Shown: piece by piece, positions 51,746 through 59,444 of the stretch
How positions within the stretch are numbered: position 1 is the first letter of the stretch
How the letters are laid out: each line of letters begins with the position of its first letter
Origin: JAHRAW01 sp965262585
GTDB lineage: Bacteria > Pseudomonadota > Gammaproteobacteria > Arenicellales > Poriferihabitantaceae
Assembly (NCBI GenBank): GCA_965262585.1
Contig: OZ253546.1
Span: 2,170,001 to 2,234,000, forward strand
DNA length: 64,000 bases
Direction of reading: 5' to 3'
Position numbers and translations under genes: made by a program
The notes under the pieces: model-generated
What the model saw: only the letters and a program-made list of their open reading frames with translations
The model's database searches: none
Told to the model about the DNA's origin: nothing

Positions 51746-53863
51746 ATGGCGAAGCGCGCCCACAAGCCCGCCCACAAACCCATGAACGGGGAGACCGGCA
51801 AGGATATGGCGGCGCGCATTGCGACCCTCATGGAGCAGTTGGAATACCACAACTACCGCTATTACATTCTCGACCAGCCGGAAATTTCGGACAGTGCCTA
51901 CGACCAACTGCTGATCAAACTCGAAGCCCTGGAAAAAGCCCACCCTGAACTGGCTTCGGCAAATTCCCCGACCCGCAAAGTCGGCGGCGGCGTGGCTAAA
52001 ACCTTTTCCGAAGTCGTGCACCGGGTACCGATGCGCTCGCTGGCGAACGCCTTCGAACGCGAACAAGTGGCGGGTTTTGACAAGCGGGTGCGCGAGCGGC
52101 TGGAAGTGGAAGGCGACGACATTAAATACGTTGCCGAAGTGAAACTGGATGGCCTCGCGGTCAGTTTGCGGTTTGAAAACGGCTGGCTGGTGCAAGCGGC
52201 GACTCGTGGCGACGGCGGCACCGGAGAGAACATCACCCACAACATGCGCAAGGTGCTGGCCGGTGCTACTCGATTGAAAGGTGATTCGCCGCCCGAAGTG
52301 CTGGAAGTGCGCGGGGAAGTGTTCATGCGCAAGGACGATTTTCATAAACTCAATGAACGCCAAGACGCCCTCGGCGAAAAAATTTTTGTCAATCCGCGAA
52401 ACGCCGCCGCCGGTAGTTTGCGCCAACTGGACCCGGCGGTTACCGCGTCCCGCCCGTTGAGTTTTTGCGGATACGCCCTCGGCGAGGTGGCGGGCGCGGA
52501 TGCGCAACTGCCCGACACGCATTGGCAAATGCTGGAATGGATTGCGCGCCTGGGCTTGCCGGTCTCGTCCCTTGCGCAGCAGGTTACCGGGCCGGACGGC
52601 TGCCTCGCCTACTACGACGAGATGCTGGCGCGGCGCGCCGAGTTGCCGTATGACATTGACGGCGTGGTGTATAAGGTTTCGCGTCTGGATTGGCAGGATG
52701 CGCTGGGCTATACCACCCGCGCACCACGCTGGGCGTTGGCGCATAAATACCCCGCCGAGGAAGAGATTACGGTGGTGGAAAAAATCGAATCCCAAGTGGG
52801 GCGCACCGGTGCCATCACGCCGGTGGCGCGCCTCAAGCCGGTTTTTGTCGGCGGTGCCACGGTGTCCAATGCAACCTTGCACAACCGCGATGAAATCGCA
52901 CGGCTGGAGGTGCGAGTCGGCGACCATGTGATCGTGCGCCGCGCAGGTGATGTCATTCCCGAAATAGTTTCGGTAATCCGGGAAAAGCGCCCCAAAGGCA
53001 CCCGCAAGTTTCGCTTTCCGCAACGCTGCCCGGTGTGCAACTCCGCCATCGTGTATGCGGAAGACGGCGTGATTGCCCGCTGCAGCGGCGGGCTGTATTG
53101 CGACGCCCAGCGTCGAGAAAACCTCAGGCACTTCGCCGGACGCACAGCCATGGACATCGAAGGGCTTGGCGACAAATTGGTGCGACAACTCATCGACCAA
53201 AAACTGGCGGATAACGCCGCCGACTTATACGCGCTTTCCGTGGAGCAAATTGCCGGGCTGGAGCGCATGGCGGACAAATCCGCGGTCAATTTGATTGCGG
53301 CTCTGGAGCACAGCAAGCGCACCACGCTGGCGCGATTTTTATTCGCCCTCGGCATCCCGCTGGTTGGCGAAGCCACGGCGGAAGCGTTGGCCACCGAACT
53401 GCGAAGCCTTGAAGAATTAATGGCGGCGGACGACGAGCGGTTGCAAGCCATCCCGGACGTCGGCCCGGTGGTGGCGCAAAGCGTGGCAACCTTTTTTCGC
53501 CAACCCCATAACCGTGAAATAATCGCCCGATTGCGCGCCGCTGGCGTGCGTTGGCACACTCCCGAAGCCCTCGAAATAAAACCAGATGCCGGTAATACCA
53601 CCGGCAATACCACTGGCAACACACTATTCAACGGCAAGACCGTAGTGCTGACCGGCACTTTGTCCCTGCCGCGCATCGAGGCCAAACGCCTGCTGAAATC
53701 CCTGGGCGCGCGGGTAACCACCAGCGTTTCCGGGAACACCGACTATGTGATTGCCGGCGACAATCCGGGGAGCAAAGTTGATGAGGCCGAACGCCTGCAA
53801 GTCACCGTGCTCGACGAGCAGCAATTTTTGGAAATGGCGGATGAGGATCGGAAGGCATCATGA
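51746..53863 (+). CDS. ligA: NAD-dependent DNA ligase
   Basis: LigA seals nicks in replication and repair with NAD+. The catalytic Lys133 is in EVKLDGLAVS. The Ia domain YHNYRYYILDQPEISDSAYD binds NMN, and the zinc finger has CPVCNSAIVYAEDGVIARCSGG with a fourth Cys in LYCDAQ (quoted in parts, CPVCNSAIVYAED and ARCSGGLYCDAQ). Helix-hairpin-helix segments and a C-terminal BRCT domain (TVVLTGTLSLPRIEAKRLL) follow. At 705 aa it is slightly long owing to an N-terminal extension and a GNTTGNTTGNT repeat before BRCT. Confidence 0.97.
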   Translation: MAKRAHKPAHKPMNGETGKDMAARIATLMEQLEYHNYRYYILDQPEISDSAYDQLLIKLEALEKAHPELASANSPTRKVGGGVAKTFSEVVHRVPMRSLANAFEREQVAGFDKRVRERLEVEGDDIKYVAEVKLDGLAVSLRFENGWLVQAATRGDGGTGENITHNMRKVLAGATRLKGDSPPEVLEVRGEVFMRKDDFHKLNERQDALGEKIFVNPRNAAAGSLRQLDPAVTASRPLSFCGYALGEVAGADAQLPDTHWQMLEWIARLGLPVSSLAQQVTGPDGCLAYYDEMLARRAELPYDIDGVVYKVSRLDWQDALGYTTRAPRWALAHKYPAEEEITVVEKIESQVGRTGAITPVARLKPVFVGGATVSNATLHNRDEIARLEVRVGDHVIVRRAGDVIPEIVSVIREKRPKGTRKFRFPQRCPVCNSAIVYAEDGVIARCSGGLYCDAQRRENLRHFAGRTAMDIEGLGDKLVRQLIDQKLADNAADLYALSVEQIAGLERMADKSAVNLIAALEHSKRTTLARFLFALGIPLVGEATAEALATELRSLEELMAADDERLQAIPDVGPVVAQSVATFFRQPHNREIIARLRAAGVRWHTPEALEIKPDAGNTTGNTTGNTLFNGKTVVLTGTLSLPRIEAKRLLKSLGARVTTSVSGNTDYVIAGDNPGSKVDEAERLQVTVLDEQQFLEMADEDRKAS
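53591..53626. repeat. in-frame 12-bp tandem repeat in ligA
   Basis: GGTAATACCACC, GGCAATACCACT and GGCAACACACTA (53591-53626) encode GNTT GNTT GNTL in the linker before the BRCT domain. Confidence 0.7.
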
Positions 53864-54147
53864 CTCCCGTCACACCGGCGGCCAAGCGGCCGGTGATTTA
53901 TTTCTACCGCAAAGCAGCGTGCCATCTTTGTGAAGACATGGCGCGGGAACTCGGTGAATTTATGGGAAGCCCGGACGCCAAAACCGCCGAAATTGTCGAA
54001 CGGGATATTGAAGACAACCCGAGATGGCATGCGCGTTACCGCGAATATGTGCCGGTGCTGGTGGTGGACCGTCGCGAAATCTGCCACTATTTTTTCGACC
54101 GGGATGAACTGAAGGCCGCGCTTGTGGAAAGCAATGACAAGCAATGA
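53860..54147 (+). CDS. glutaredoxin-like protein (DUF836 family)
   Basis: This 95-aa thioredoxin-fold protein has an N-terminal redox motif CHLC (VIYFYRKAACHLCEDMARE) and the cis-Pro strand YVPVLVVDRREICHYFFDRDEL. It belongs to the small glutaredoxin-like group often found near DNA-repair or redox genes; the specific partner is unknown. It overlaps ligA by four bases and alkB by four bases, so it is translated with them. Confidence 0.82.
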   Translation: MTPVTPAAKRPVIYFYRKAACHLCEDMARELGEFMGSPDAKTAEIVERDIEDNPRWHARYREYVPVLVVDRREICHYFFDRDELKAALVESNDKQ

Positions 54148-54770
54148 GTAAAGCGATGAAAAGCGTGATCCCGTTGGTGGACGGGGAATGTTATCTGGTC
54201 GAGCACTTCGTGGAAAAAACCCGCGCCGATGAATTCTTCCACGACATCCGGCAACACGCAGTCTGGCATCAACCCCGCATCCGCCTGTTCGGCAAAACCG
54301 TCGACTCGCCGCGCCTCGCCGCTTGGTATGGCGACCCCCAAGCGGTGTATGCCTATTCGGGATTGGTGAACCGGCCGTTGCCGTGGTTCGAAGCCTTGCG
54401 CCAACTGCGCGCCCGCATCCAAGCCTGCAGCGGCGCGAGTTTCAACAGCGTGTTGCTCAATCTATACCGCGATGGCAACGACGCCATGAGTTGGCATTCG
54501 GACGATGAATCCCAACTGGTTCCCGGTGCCGCCATCGCCTCCATCAGCCTCGGCGCCACCCGCCGCTTCGTGCTACGCCATCGCCGACAAAAAACCCTCG
54601 CCAGGATAAAAATTCCCCTGCATCACGGTTCGCTGCTGGTCATGCAGGGGGAAACCCAACGCCACTGGCATCACGCCGTGCCACGCACCAAACACCCGGT
54701 AGGCGCGCGCATCAACCTAACCTTCCGACTGGTAGATACACCCCCCGCCCACGCTTCACGCCCGAAGTAA
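54144..54770 (+). CDS. alkB: AlkB-like 2-oxoglutarate/Fe(II) dioxygenase
   Basis: This is a 208-aa oxidative demethylase of the AlkB family, which repairs alkylated DNA or RNA bases. Iron ligands His118 and Asp120 lie in MSWHSDDE, the distal His in HWHHAVP (~176), and the 2-oxoglutarate-binding Arg in RINLTFR (~189-195). FGKTVDSPRLAAWYGD is typical of the short AlkB group related to eukaryotic ALKBH2/3. It overlaps the upstream glutaredoxin-like gene and ends the smc-zipA-ligA transcript group. Confidence 0.88.
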   Translation: MSKAMKSVIPLVDGECYLVEHFVEKTRADEFFHDIRQHAVWHQPRIRLFGKTVDSPRLAAWYGDPQAVYAYSGLVNRPLPWFEALRQLRARIQACSGASFNSVLLNLYRDGNDAMSWHSDDESQLVPGAAIASISLGATRRFVLRHRRQKTLARIKIPLHHGSLLVMQGETQRHWHHAVPRTKHPVGARINLTFRLVDTPPAHASRPK

Positions 54771-54877
54771 TCCGGACGCGCGCTGCGGTGCTGGAAACAG
54801 GACGTTTCCCGGCGCCTAGCGCAATCGCAACCCGATACAATCCGCACTTCAATATCATCATGGCACGCATACGGGAA

Positions 54878-54906
54878 TTGAATTGACCGCGCTGGCTGTG
54901 TACACT
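54878..54906 (+). promoter_or_regulatory. promoter of tRNA-Val
   Basis: TTGAAT (54878-54883), a 17-base spacer and TACACT (54901-54906), with start near 54913, a few bases before the tRNA. Confidence 0.6.
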
Positions 54907-54920
54907 CTTGCGCTTTCGGC

Positions 54921-54997
54921 AGGCGCGTAGCTCAGTTGGTTAGAGCACCACCTTGACATGGTGGGGGTCGGTGGTTCGAATCCACTCGCGCCTACCA
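54921..54997 (+). tRNA. tRNA-Val (anticodon GAC)
   Basis: Acceptor AGGCGCG pairs with CGCGCCT, the T-arm contains GGTTCGAATCC, and the anticodon loop CTTGACA gives GAC. CCA is encoded. thrS follows 84 bases later. Confidence 0.95.
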
Positions 54998-55081
54998 TTG
55001 CCGATTACCATTCATCATCATGCGCCTTGTCGTTGCGGACGCATGAGAAAACCCGCGAACGCTACCGAATCCGGACCGAAA

Positions 55082-57025
55082 ATGCCTGAAATTACCCTCC
55101 CAGACGGCTCACGGCGTAGTTACGACCGCCCGGTCAGCATCGCCGAGGTGGCCGGAGATATAGGGCCGGGGTTGGCAAAAGCCGCGGTCGCCGGCAAGGT
55201 GCGGGGGGTGTTGATGGATACCGGGGATGTGATTGGTGAGGATGGCGACTTGGCGATCCTGACCTCCCGTGACCCCGATGGCTTGGAAATCATCCGCCAT
55301 TCCTGCGCGCATCTGCTCGGGCATGCCATCAAGCAACTGTGGCCGCAGAGCAAGATGGCTATCGGCCCGGTCATCGAGAACGGGTTTTACTACGACATCG
55401 ATCTCGACCGCCCCATCACCGACGAAGATCTGGCGGCAATCGCGGAGCGCATGCGGGAACTGGCCGCCAGCGACTACGCAGTGGTCAAGCGCAAGGTTTC
55501 CTGGGACCAAGCCCGCGAGACCTTCACCGAACGTGGCGAGCCTTATAAACTTGAAATACTCGACCGGGACATCGCCCGCGATGACCGCCCCGGGTTGTAC
55601 CACCATCAGGAATATATCGACATGTGTCGCGGCCCCCATGTGCCCAACATGGGGTTTTGCAAGCACTTCAAGTTGATGCGGGTATCCGGGGCTTATTGGC
55701 GGGGCGACAATCGCAACAAGATGTTGCAGCGCATTTATGGCACCGCATGGCCCGACCAAAAGCAACTCACCGTGTATCTCAAGCAACTGGACGAAGCGAC
55801 AAGGCGCGACCACCGCAAACTTGGCAAGCAGTTGGATTTGTTCCACATGCAGGAAGAAGCACCGGGCATGGCGTTTTGGCATCCACGCGGCTGGACGCTG
55901 TATCAGATTGTGCGCAGTTACATGCGCGAGCGGCAACTCGCGCGGGATTATCAAGAAATCAATACCCCGCAAGTGGTGGATTTTTCACTGTGGAAACGCT
56001 CCGGCCACGCCGACAAATTCGGCGACGATATGTTCTCGCTGGAATCCGAAGGCCGGTCATTCGCCTTGAAGCCGATGAACTGCCCGTGCCATGTTCAGGT
56101 GTTCAATCAGGGGCTGAAAAGTTACCGCGACCTGCCGCTGCGCTTCGCCGAATTTGGCAGTTGCCACCGAGACGAATTGTCCGGCGCGCTGCACGGGTTG
56201 ATGCGGGTGCGCGGATTTGTTCAGGACGACGGCCATATTTTCTGCACCGAACAACAAATCCAGAGCGAAGTGTCGGAGTTCATCGATTTTTTGCACGAGG
56301 TATACCGCGACTTCGGGTTTGAGCGGGTGATTTACCGCCTCGCGCTACGCCCGGCCAACCGCGTGGGTAGCGACGAAGAATGGGATAAATCGGAAGCAGC
56401 CCTGGCCAGGGCGTTGCAAGCCAAGGGTTTGGAGTGGGAGGATCTGCCCGGTGAAGGCGCGTTCTACGGGCCAAAAATCGAGTTTTCCCTGCGCGATGTG
56501 ATTGGCCGGGTGTGGCAGTGCGGCACCATGCAGGTGGACTTTTCCATGCCCGCCCGGCTCGGCGCGCACTACATCGCCGAGGACGGCGCCAAGCGGGTTC
56601 CGGTTATGCTGCATCGCGCCCTGCTGGGTTCTTTCGAGCGTTTCATCGGTATTTTGATCGAGCATTACGAGGGAAAATTTCCGCCGTGGCTGGCGCCGGT
56701 GCAGTGCGTTTTGCTGAACATCACCGACTCTCAGGCCATTTATGCCGCTGAAGTGCAACAAACCTTGAAAAAACAGGGTTTTCGGGTTGAATGCGACTTG
56801 CGAAATGAGAAGATCGGCCTTAAAATCCGCGAGCACACATTACAGCGCATTCCGTACCTGCTAGTGGCGGGGGATCGGGAAGCACAAACCAATTCGATTG
56901 CCGTGCGCACCAGAGACGGCCGTGACCTGGGGGCAATGCCGGTTGAGCAATTCGCCGAGCGTCTGGCCGCCGAGGTCGCCCAACACGACAATCACCAATG
57001 CGACAATGACCATTTAGAGGACTGA
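55082..57025 (+). CDS. thrS: threonyl-tRNA synthetase
   Basis: This class II synthetase charges tRNA-Thr. The start MPEITLPDGSRRSYDRPVS marks the TGS domain. The editing domain has HSCAHLLGHAIKQLWPQ with the conserved HxxxH, and motif 2 is in the FAEFGSCHRDELSGALHGL segment with MRVRGFVQDDGHIFC after it. The C-terminal anticodon domain includes VRTRDGRDLGAMP. At 647 aa it is normal; upstream in-frame codons overlap the tRNA-Val gene and were rejected. Confidence 0.97.
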   Translation: MPEITLPDGSRRSYDRPVSIAEVAGDIGPGLAKAAVAGKVRGVLMDTGDVIGEDGDLAILTSRDPDGLEIIRHSCAHLLGHAIKQLWPQSKMAIGPVIENGFYYDIDLDRPITDEDLAAIAERMRELAASDYAVVKRKVSWDQARETFTERGEPYKLEILDRDIARDDRPGLYHHQEYIDMCRGPHVPNMGFCKHFKLMRVSGAYWRGDNRNKMLQRIYGTAWPDQKQLTVYLKQLDEATRRDHRKLGKQLDLFHMQEEAPGMAFWHPRGWTLYQIVRSYMRERQLARDYQEINTPQVVDFSLWKRSGHADKFGDDMFSLESEGRSFALKPMNCPCHVQVFNQGLKSYRDLPLRFAEFGSCHRDELSGALHGLMRVRGFVQDDGHIFCTEQQIQSEVSEFIDFLHEVYRDFGFERVIYRLALRPANRVGSDEEWDKSEAALARALQAKGLEWEDLPGEGAFYGPKIEFSLRDVIGRVWQCGTMQVDFSMPARLGAHYIAEDGAKRVPVMLHRALLGSFERFIGILIEHYEGKFPPWLAPVQCVLLNITDSQAIYAAEVQQTLKKQGFRVECDLRNEKIGLKIREHTLQRIPYLLVAGDREAQTNSIAVRTRDGRDLGAMPVEQFAERLAAEVAQHDNHQCDNDHLED

Positions 57026-57029
57026 GACT

Positions 57030-57548
57030 ATAGCCAAAGCAAAACAACAGCGCATCAACGATCAGATCGTCAGCGATCCGATTCGCGTTATCGGGGTTGA
57101 AGGGGAGCAGGCCGGCATCCTGCCATTGAGCGAAGCACTGGAAAACGCCCGGGAGGCCGGGTATGATCTGGTGGAGATTTCCCCCCACGCCGACCCGCCG
57201 GTATGTCGGGTCATGGATTACGGCAAGTTTTTGTACAACGCCAGCAAAAAACGCCAGGAATCCAAAAAGAAACAAAAGCAGATCACGGTCAAGGAAATCA
57301 AATTCCGCCCCGGCACCGATGTCGCCGACTATGCGATAAAATTGCGTAACCTGACTCGGTTTCTCGAAGCGGGAAACAAGACCAAGGTGACCATGCGTTT
57401 TCGCGGAAGGGAGATGGCGCATAAGGAACTGGGGCTGAAAATGCTGGAATCGGTGGAGCAGGATCTGGCCGAGATAGCGATGGTGGAGCAGGCGGCCACC
57501 ATGGAAGGCCGGCAAATGATTATGGTGTTGGCACCCAGACGGGCGTAG
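57030..57548 (+). CDS. infC: translation initiation factor IF-3
   Basis: IF-3 (172 aa from this start) keeps ribosomal subunits apart and checks start codons. The protein frame is clear from IAKAKQQRINDQIVSDPIRVIG through LVEISPHADPPVCRVMDYGKF to the end GRQMIMVLAPRRA. No ATG, GTG or TTG stands at the family N-terminus; the start is placed at ATA 57030, seven bases after AGAGGACTG. Rare start codons (AUU in E. coli) are a known device by which IF-3 represses its own mRNA. The first standard in-frame codon, TTG 57126, would delete the N-domain. Confidence 0.9.
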   Translation: MAKAKQQRINDQIVSDPIRVIGVEGEQAGILPLSEALENAREAGYDLVEISPHADPPVCRVMDYGKFLYNASKKRQESKKKQKQITVKEIKFRPGTDVADYAIKLRNLTRFLEAGNKTKVTMRFRGREMAHKELGLKMLESVEQDLAEIAMVEQAATMEGRQMIMVLAPRRA

Positions 57549-57584
57549 TTAGTGCGGTAGTAGTTGGCGGGAAGTTTGCCGAGT

Positions 57585-57624
57585 GAGAAAGATGAGACGA
57601 GAAAGATGAGGCGAGAAAGACGAT
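57585..57624. repeat. 14-bp tandem repeat between infC and rpmI
   Basis: GAGAAAGATGAGAC (57585-57598), GAGAAAGATGAGGC (57599-57612) and GAGAAAGACGAT (57613-57624) occupy the 137-base gap. Confidence 0.65.
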
Positions 57625-57685
57625 AGCAAGCGGCGGCCCGATGTGGGCTTCGTCATTGAAATTGACAGGATACCGGAGTAAAGAA

Positions 57686-57883
57686 GTGCCAAAACTAAAG
57701 ACCAATCGAGGCGCGGCCAAGCGTTTCATGCGAACTGCCACCGGCAAGTTCAAGCGTGCGCAATCGCACCTGAATCACATTTTGACCAAGAAATCGACCA
57801 AACGAAAGCGGCATCTTCGTTCCGGCAATCTGGTCAACGCCGCCGATCGTGCATCGGTCAAACAGATGCTGCCGTATCGGTAG
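57686..57883 (+). CDS. rpmI: 50S ribosomal protein L35
   Basis: This is a 65-aa very basic protein starting with GTG: MPKLKTNRGAAKRFMRTATG, a direct match to L35, and ending ADRASVKQMLPYR. A GGAG site lies 6-7 bases before the GTG, which decides this start over the longer upstream frame. It lies between infC and rplT, as in most bacteria, where L20 autoregulates the operon in known cases. Confidence 0.96.
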   Translation: MPKLKTNRGAAKRFMRTATGKFKRAQSHLNHILTKKSTKRKRHLRSGNLVNAADRASVKQMLPYR

Positions 57884-57892
57884 GGGGATAAC

Positions 57893-58252
57893 ATGCCACG
57901 CATAAAAAGAGGAGTGGTCGCCAAAGCGCGGCACAAAAAAGTTCTAAAGATGGCGAAAGGCTATCGAGGTGCGCGCAGTCGCACCTTCAAAGTCGCCAAT
58001 CAAGCGGTCAACCGCGCCGGGCAATACGCCTACCGCGATCGTTGCCAGCGAAAACGCCAGTTCCGCGCTTTGTGGATCGTGCGCATCAACGCCGCCGCCC
58101 GTGAAAACGGCCTGAGTTACAGCCGCTTGATCAGCGGCCTTAACCACGCCGCCATCGAACTCGACCGCAAAGTGCTGGCTGAGTTAGCGGTCAACGACAA
58201 GGCGGCTTTCACCAACTTGGCCGAACGCGCCAAAGCGGCGTTGGTGGGGTGA
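57893..58252 (+). CDS. rplT: 50S ribosomal protein L20
   Basis: L20 (119 aa) is an early assembly protein of the large subunit. The sequence begins MPRIKRGVVAKARHKKVLKMAKGYRG (quoted as MPRIKRGVVAKARHKKVLKM) and contains RDRCQRKRQFRALWIVRINAA, both diagnostic. It follows rpmI by nine bases. In E. coli L20 represses rpmI-rplT translation by binding the mRNA; a similar site was not searched in detail. Confidence 0.97.
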   Translation: MPRIKRGVVAKARHKKVLKMAKGYRGARSRTFKVANQAVNRAGQYAYRDRCQRKRQFRALWIVRINAAARENGLSYSRLISGLNHAAIELDRKVLAELAVNDKAAFTNLAERAKAALVG

Positions 58253-58300
58253 TGCTTTTTAAGGCAGGTAGTTAAAATTGATCTGCTGGATTTGCCGATT

Positions 58301-58362
58301 GTGAAATAGTGCCGTGAAGTAGTGCCGTGAAACAGTCGCGGTGAAATAGTCGCTGTGAAACC
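58301..58362. repeat. 13-14-bp tandem repeat between rplT and pheS
   Basis: Units GTGAAATAGTGCC, GTGAAGTAGTGCC, GTGAAACAGTCGCG, GTGAAATAGTCGCT and a partial GTGAAACC run from 58301 to 58362, ending just before the pheS GTG. Each unit carries a GTG that could act as a false start, but in-frame stops (TAG) follow. Confidence 0.75.
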
Positions 58363-58374
58363 AACCGATAAACC

Positions 58375-59400
58375 GTGACCGAAAGCCATTCCGCCCTCGC
58401 CAATCTATCAGCCGCCGCCCGGCGAGCCATCGACGAGGCGGATTCGGCGACGACGCTGGAAGCGTTGCGGGTGCGTTATCTCGGCAAAAAGGGCGAGATT
58501 ACCGCCCAACTAAAACTCATCGGCGGCCTTGAACCCGAGCAGCGCAAAGCACGGGGGAGGGAACTGAATCAAATCAAGGGCAGTATATCGGCGTGGTTGG
58601 ATACGCGCCGTGGCGAACTGGAGAATTCGACGGTGGCGGCGCGCCTGCAACGGGAACAAGTCGATGTCACCCTGCCGGGGCGTGGACAGGTGGCCGGGGC
58701 GTTGCATCCCATCAGCCGCACCCTGGAACGCATGGAATCAATCTTCGAACTGCTCGGTTTTGATGTCGCCACCGGCCCGGAAATCGAGGATGAATACTAT
58801 AATTTTGAAGCGTTAAACATCCCGGCGGATCATCCGGCCCGGGCCATGCACGACACTTTTTATATCGACCCGCGCACGGTCTTGCGAACCCACACTTCGC
58901 CGGTGCAGATTCGCCACATGCACCGTCATAAACCACCCATCAAGGTGATTGCCCCGGGGCGCGTATATCGCTGCGATTCAGACGTTACGCACACGCCGAT
59001 GTTTCACCAACTCGAAGGGCTGGCGGTGGATGAACATATTACTTTCGCCGACCTCAAGGGCATATTAATTCACTTCGTCCATGAATTTTTCGAAAGCGAT
59101 CTTGGGGTGCGCTTCCGCCCCTCATACTTCCCGTTCACCGAACCGTCGGCGGAAGTGGACATCGCTTGCGTATTCTGCGGCGGGCGCGGTTGCCGCATCT
59201 GTAAACACAGCGGCTGGCTGGAAGTGCTTGGCAGCGGCATGGTGCATCCCGAAGTGCTACGCCACGGCGGCATCGACCACAAAAAATTCAGCGGCTATGC
59301 GTTCGGCCTCGGCGTCGAGCGGCTCGCCATGCTGCGCTACGGGGTTAACGACCTGCGCTTGTTTTTCGACAACGACCTGGCTTTTCTCGAGCAGTTTTAG
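58375..59400 (+). CDS. pheS: phenylalanyl-tRNA synthetase alpha subunit
   Basis: PheS (341 aa) is the catalytic class II subunit. An N-terminal coiled coil (residues 1-85) is followed by HPISRTLERMESIFELLGFD, the motif 1-2 region with DTFYIDPRTVLRTHTSPVQIR, and GRVYRCDSDVTHTPMFHQLEG. The motif 3 region is YAFGLGVERLAMLRYGVNDLR. The start is GTG at the end of a tandem-repeat region, without a strong ribosome-binding site. pheT follows after 44 bases. Confidence 0.96.
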   Translation: MTESHSALANLSAAARRAIDEADSATTLEALRVRYLGKKGEITAQLKLIGGLEPEQRKARGRELNQIKGSISAWLDTRRGELENSTVAARLQREQVDVTLPGRGQVAGALHPISRTLERMESIFELLGFDVATGPEIEDEYYNFEALNIPADHPARAMHDTFYIDPRTVLRTHTSPVQIRHMHRHKPPIKVIAPGRVYRCDSDVTHTPMFHQLEGLAVDEHITFADLKGILIHFVHEFFESDLGVRFRPSYFPFTEPSAEVDIACVFCGGRGCRICKHSGWLEVLGSGMVHPEVLRHGGIDHKKFSGYAFGLGVERLAMLRYGVNDLRLFFDNDLAFLEQF

Positions 59401-59444
59401 ATGGCCCCGACCTTCCGATTCATTAGATTGAACACTTTGCCGAC

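Noticed and set aside
51632..53200. A 522-aa open frame antisense to ligA
   Set aside because: Same reason: LigA motifs are intact on the other strand, and the antisense product is low-complexity and His/Arg-rich.
57126..57548. infC starting at TTG 57126
   Set aside because: This start would remove the conserved N-terminal domain of IF-3, whose frame is clearly present upstream.
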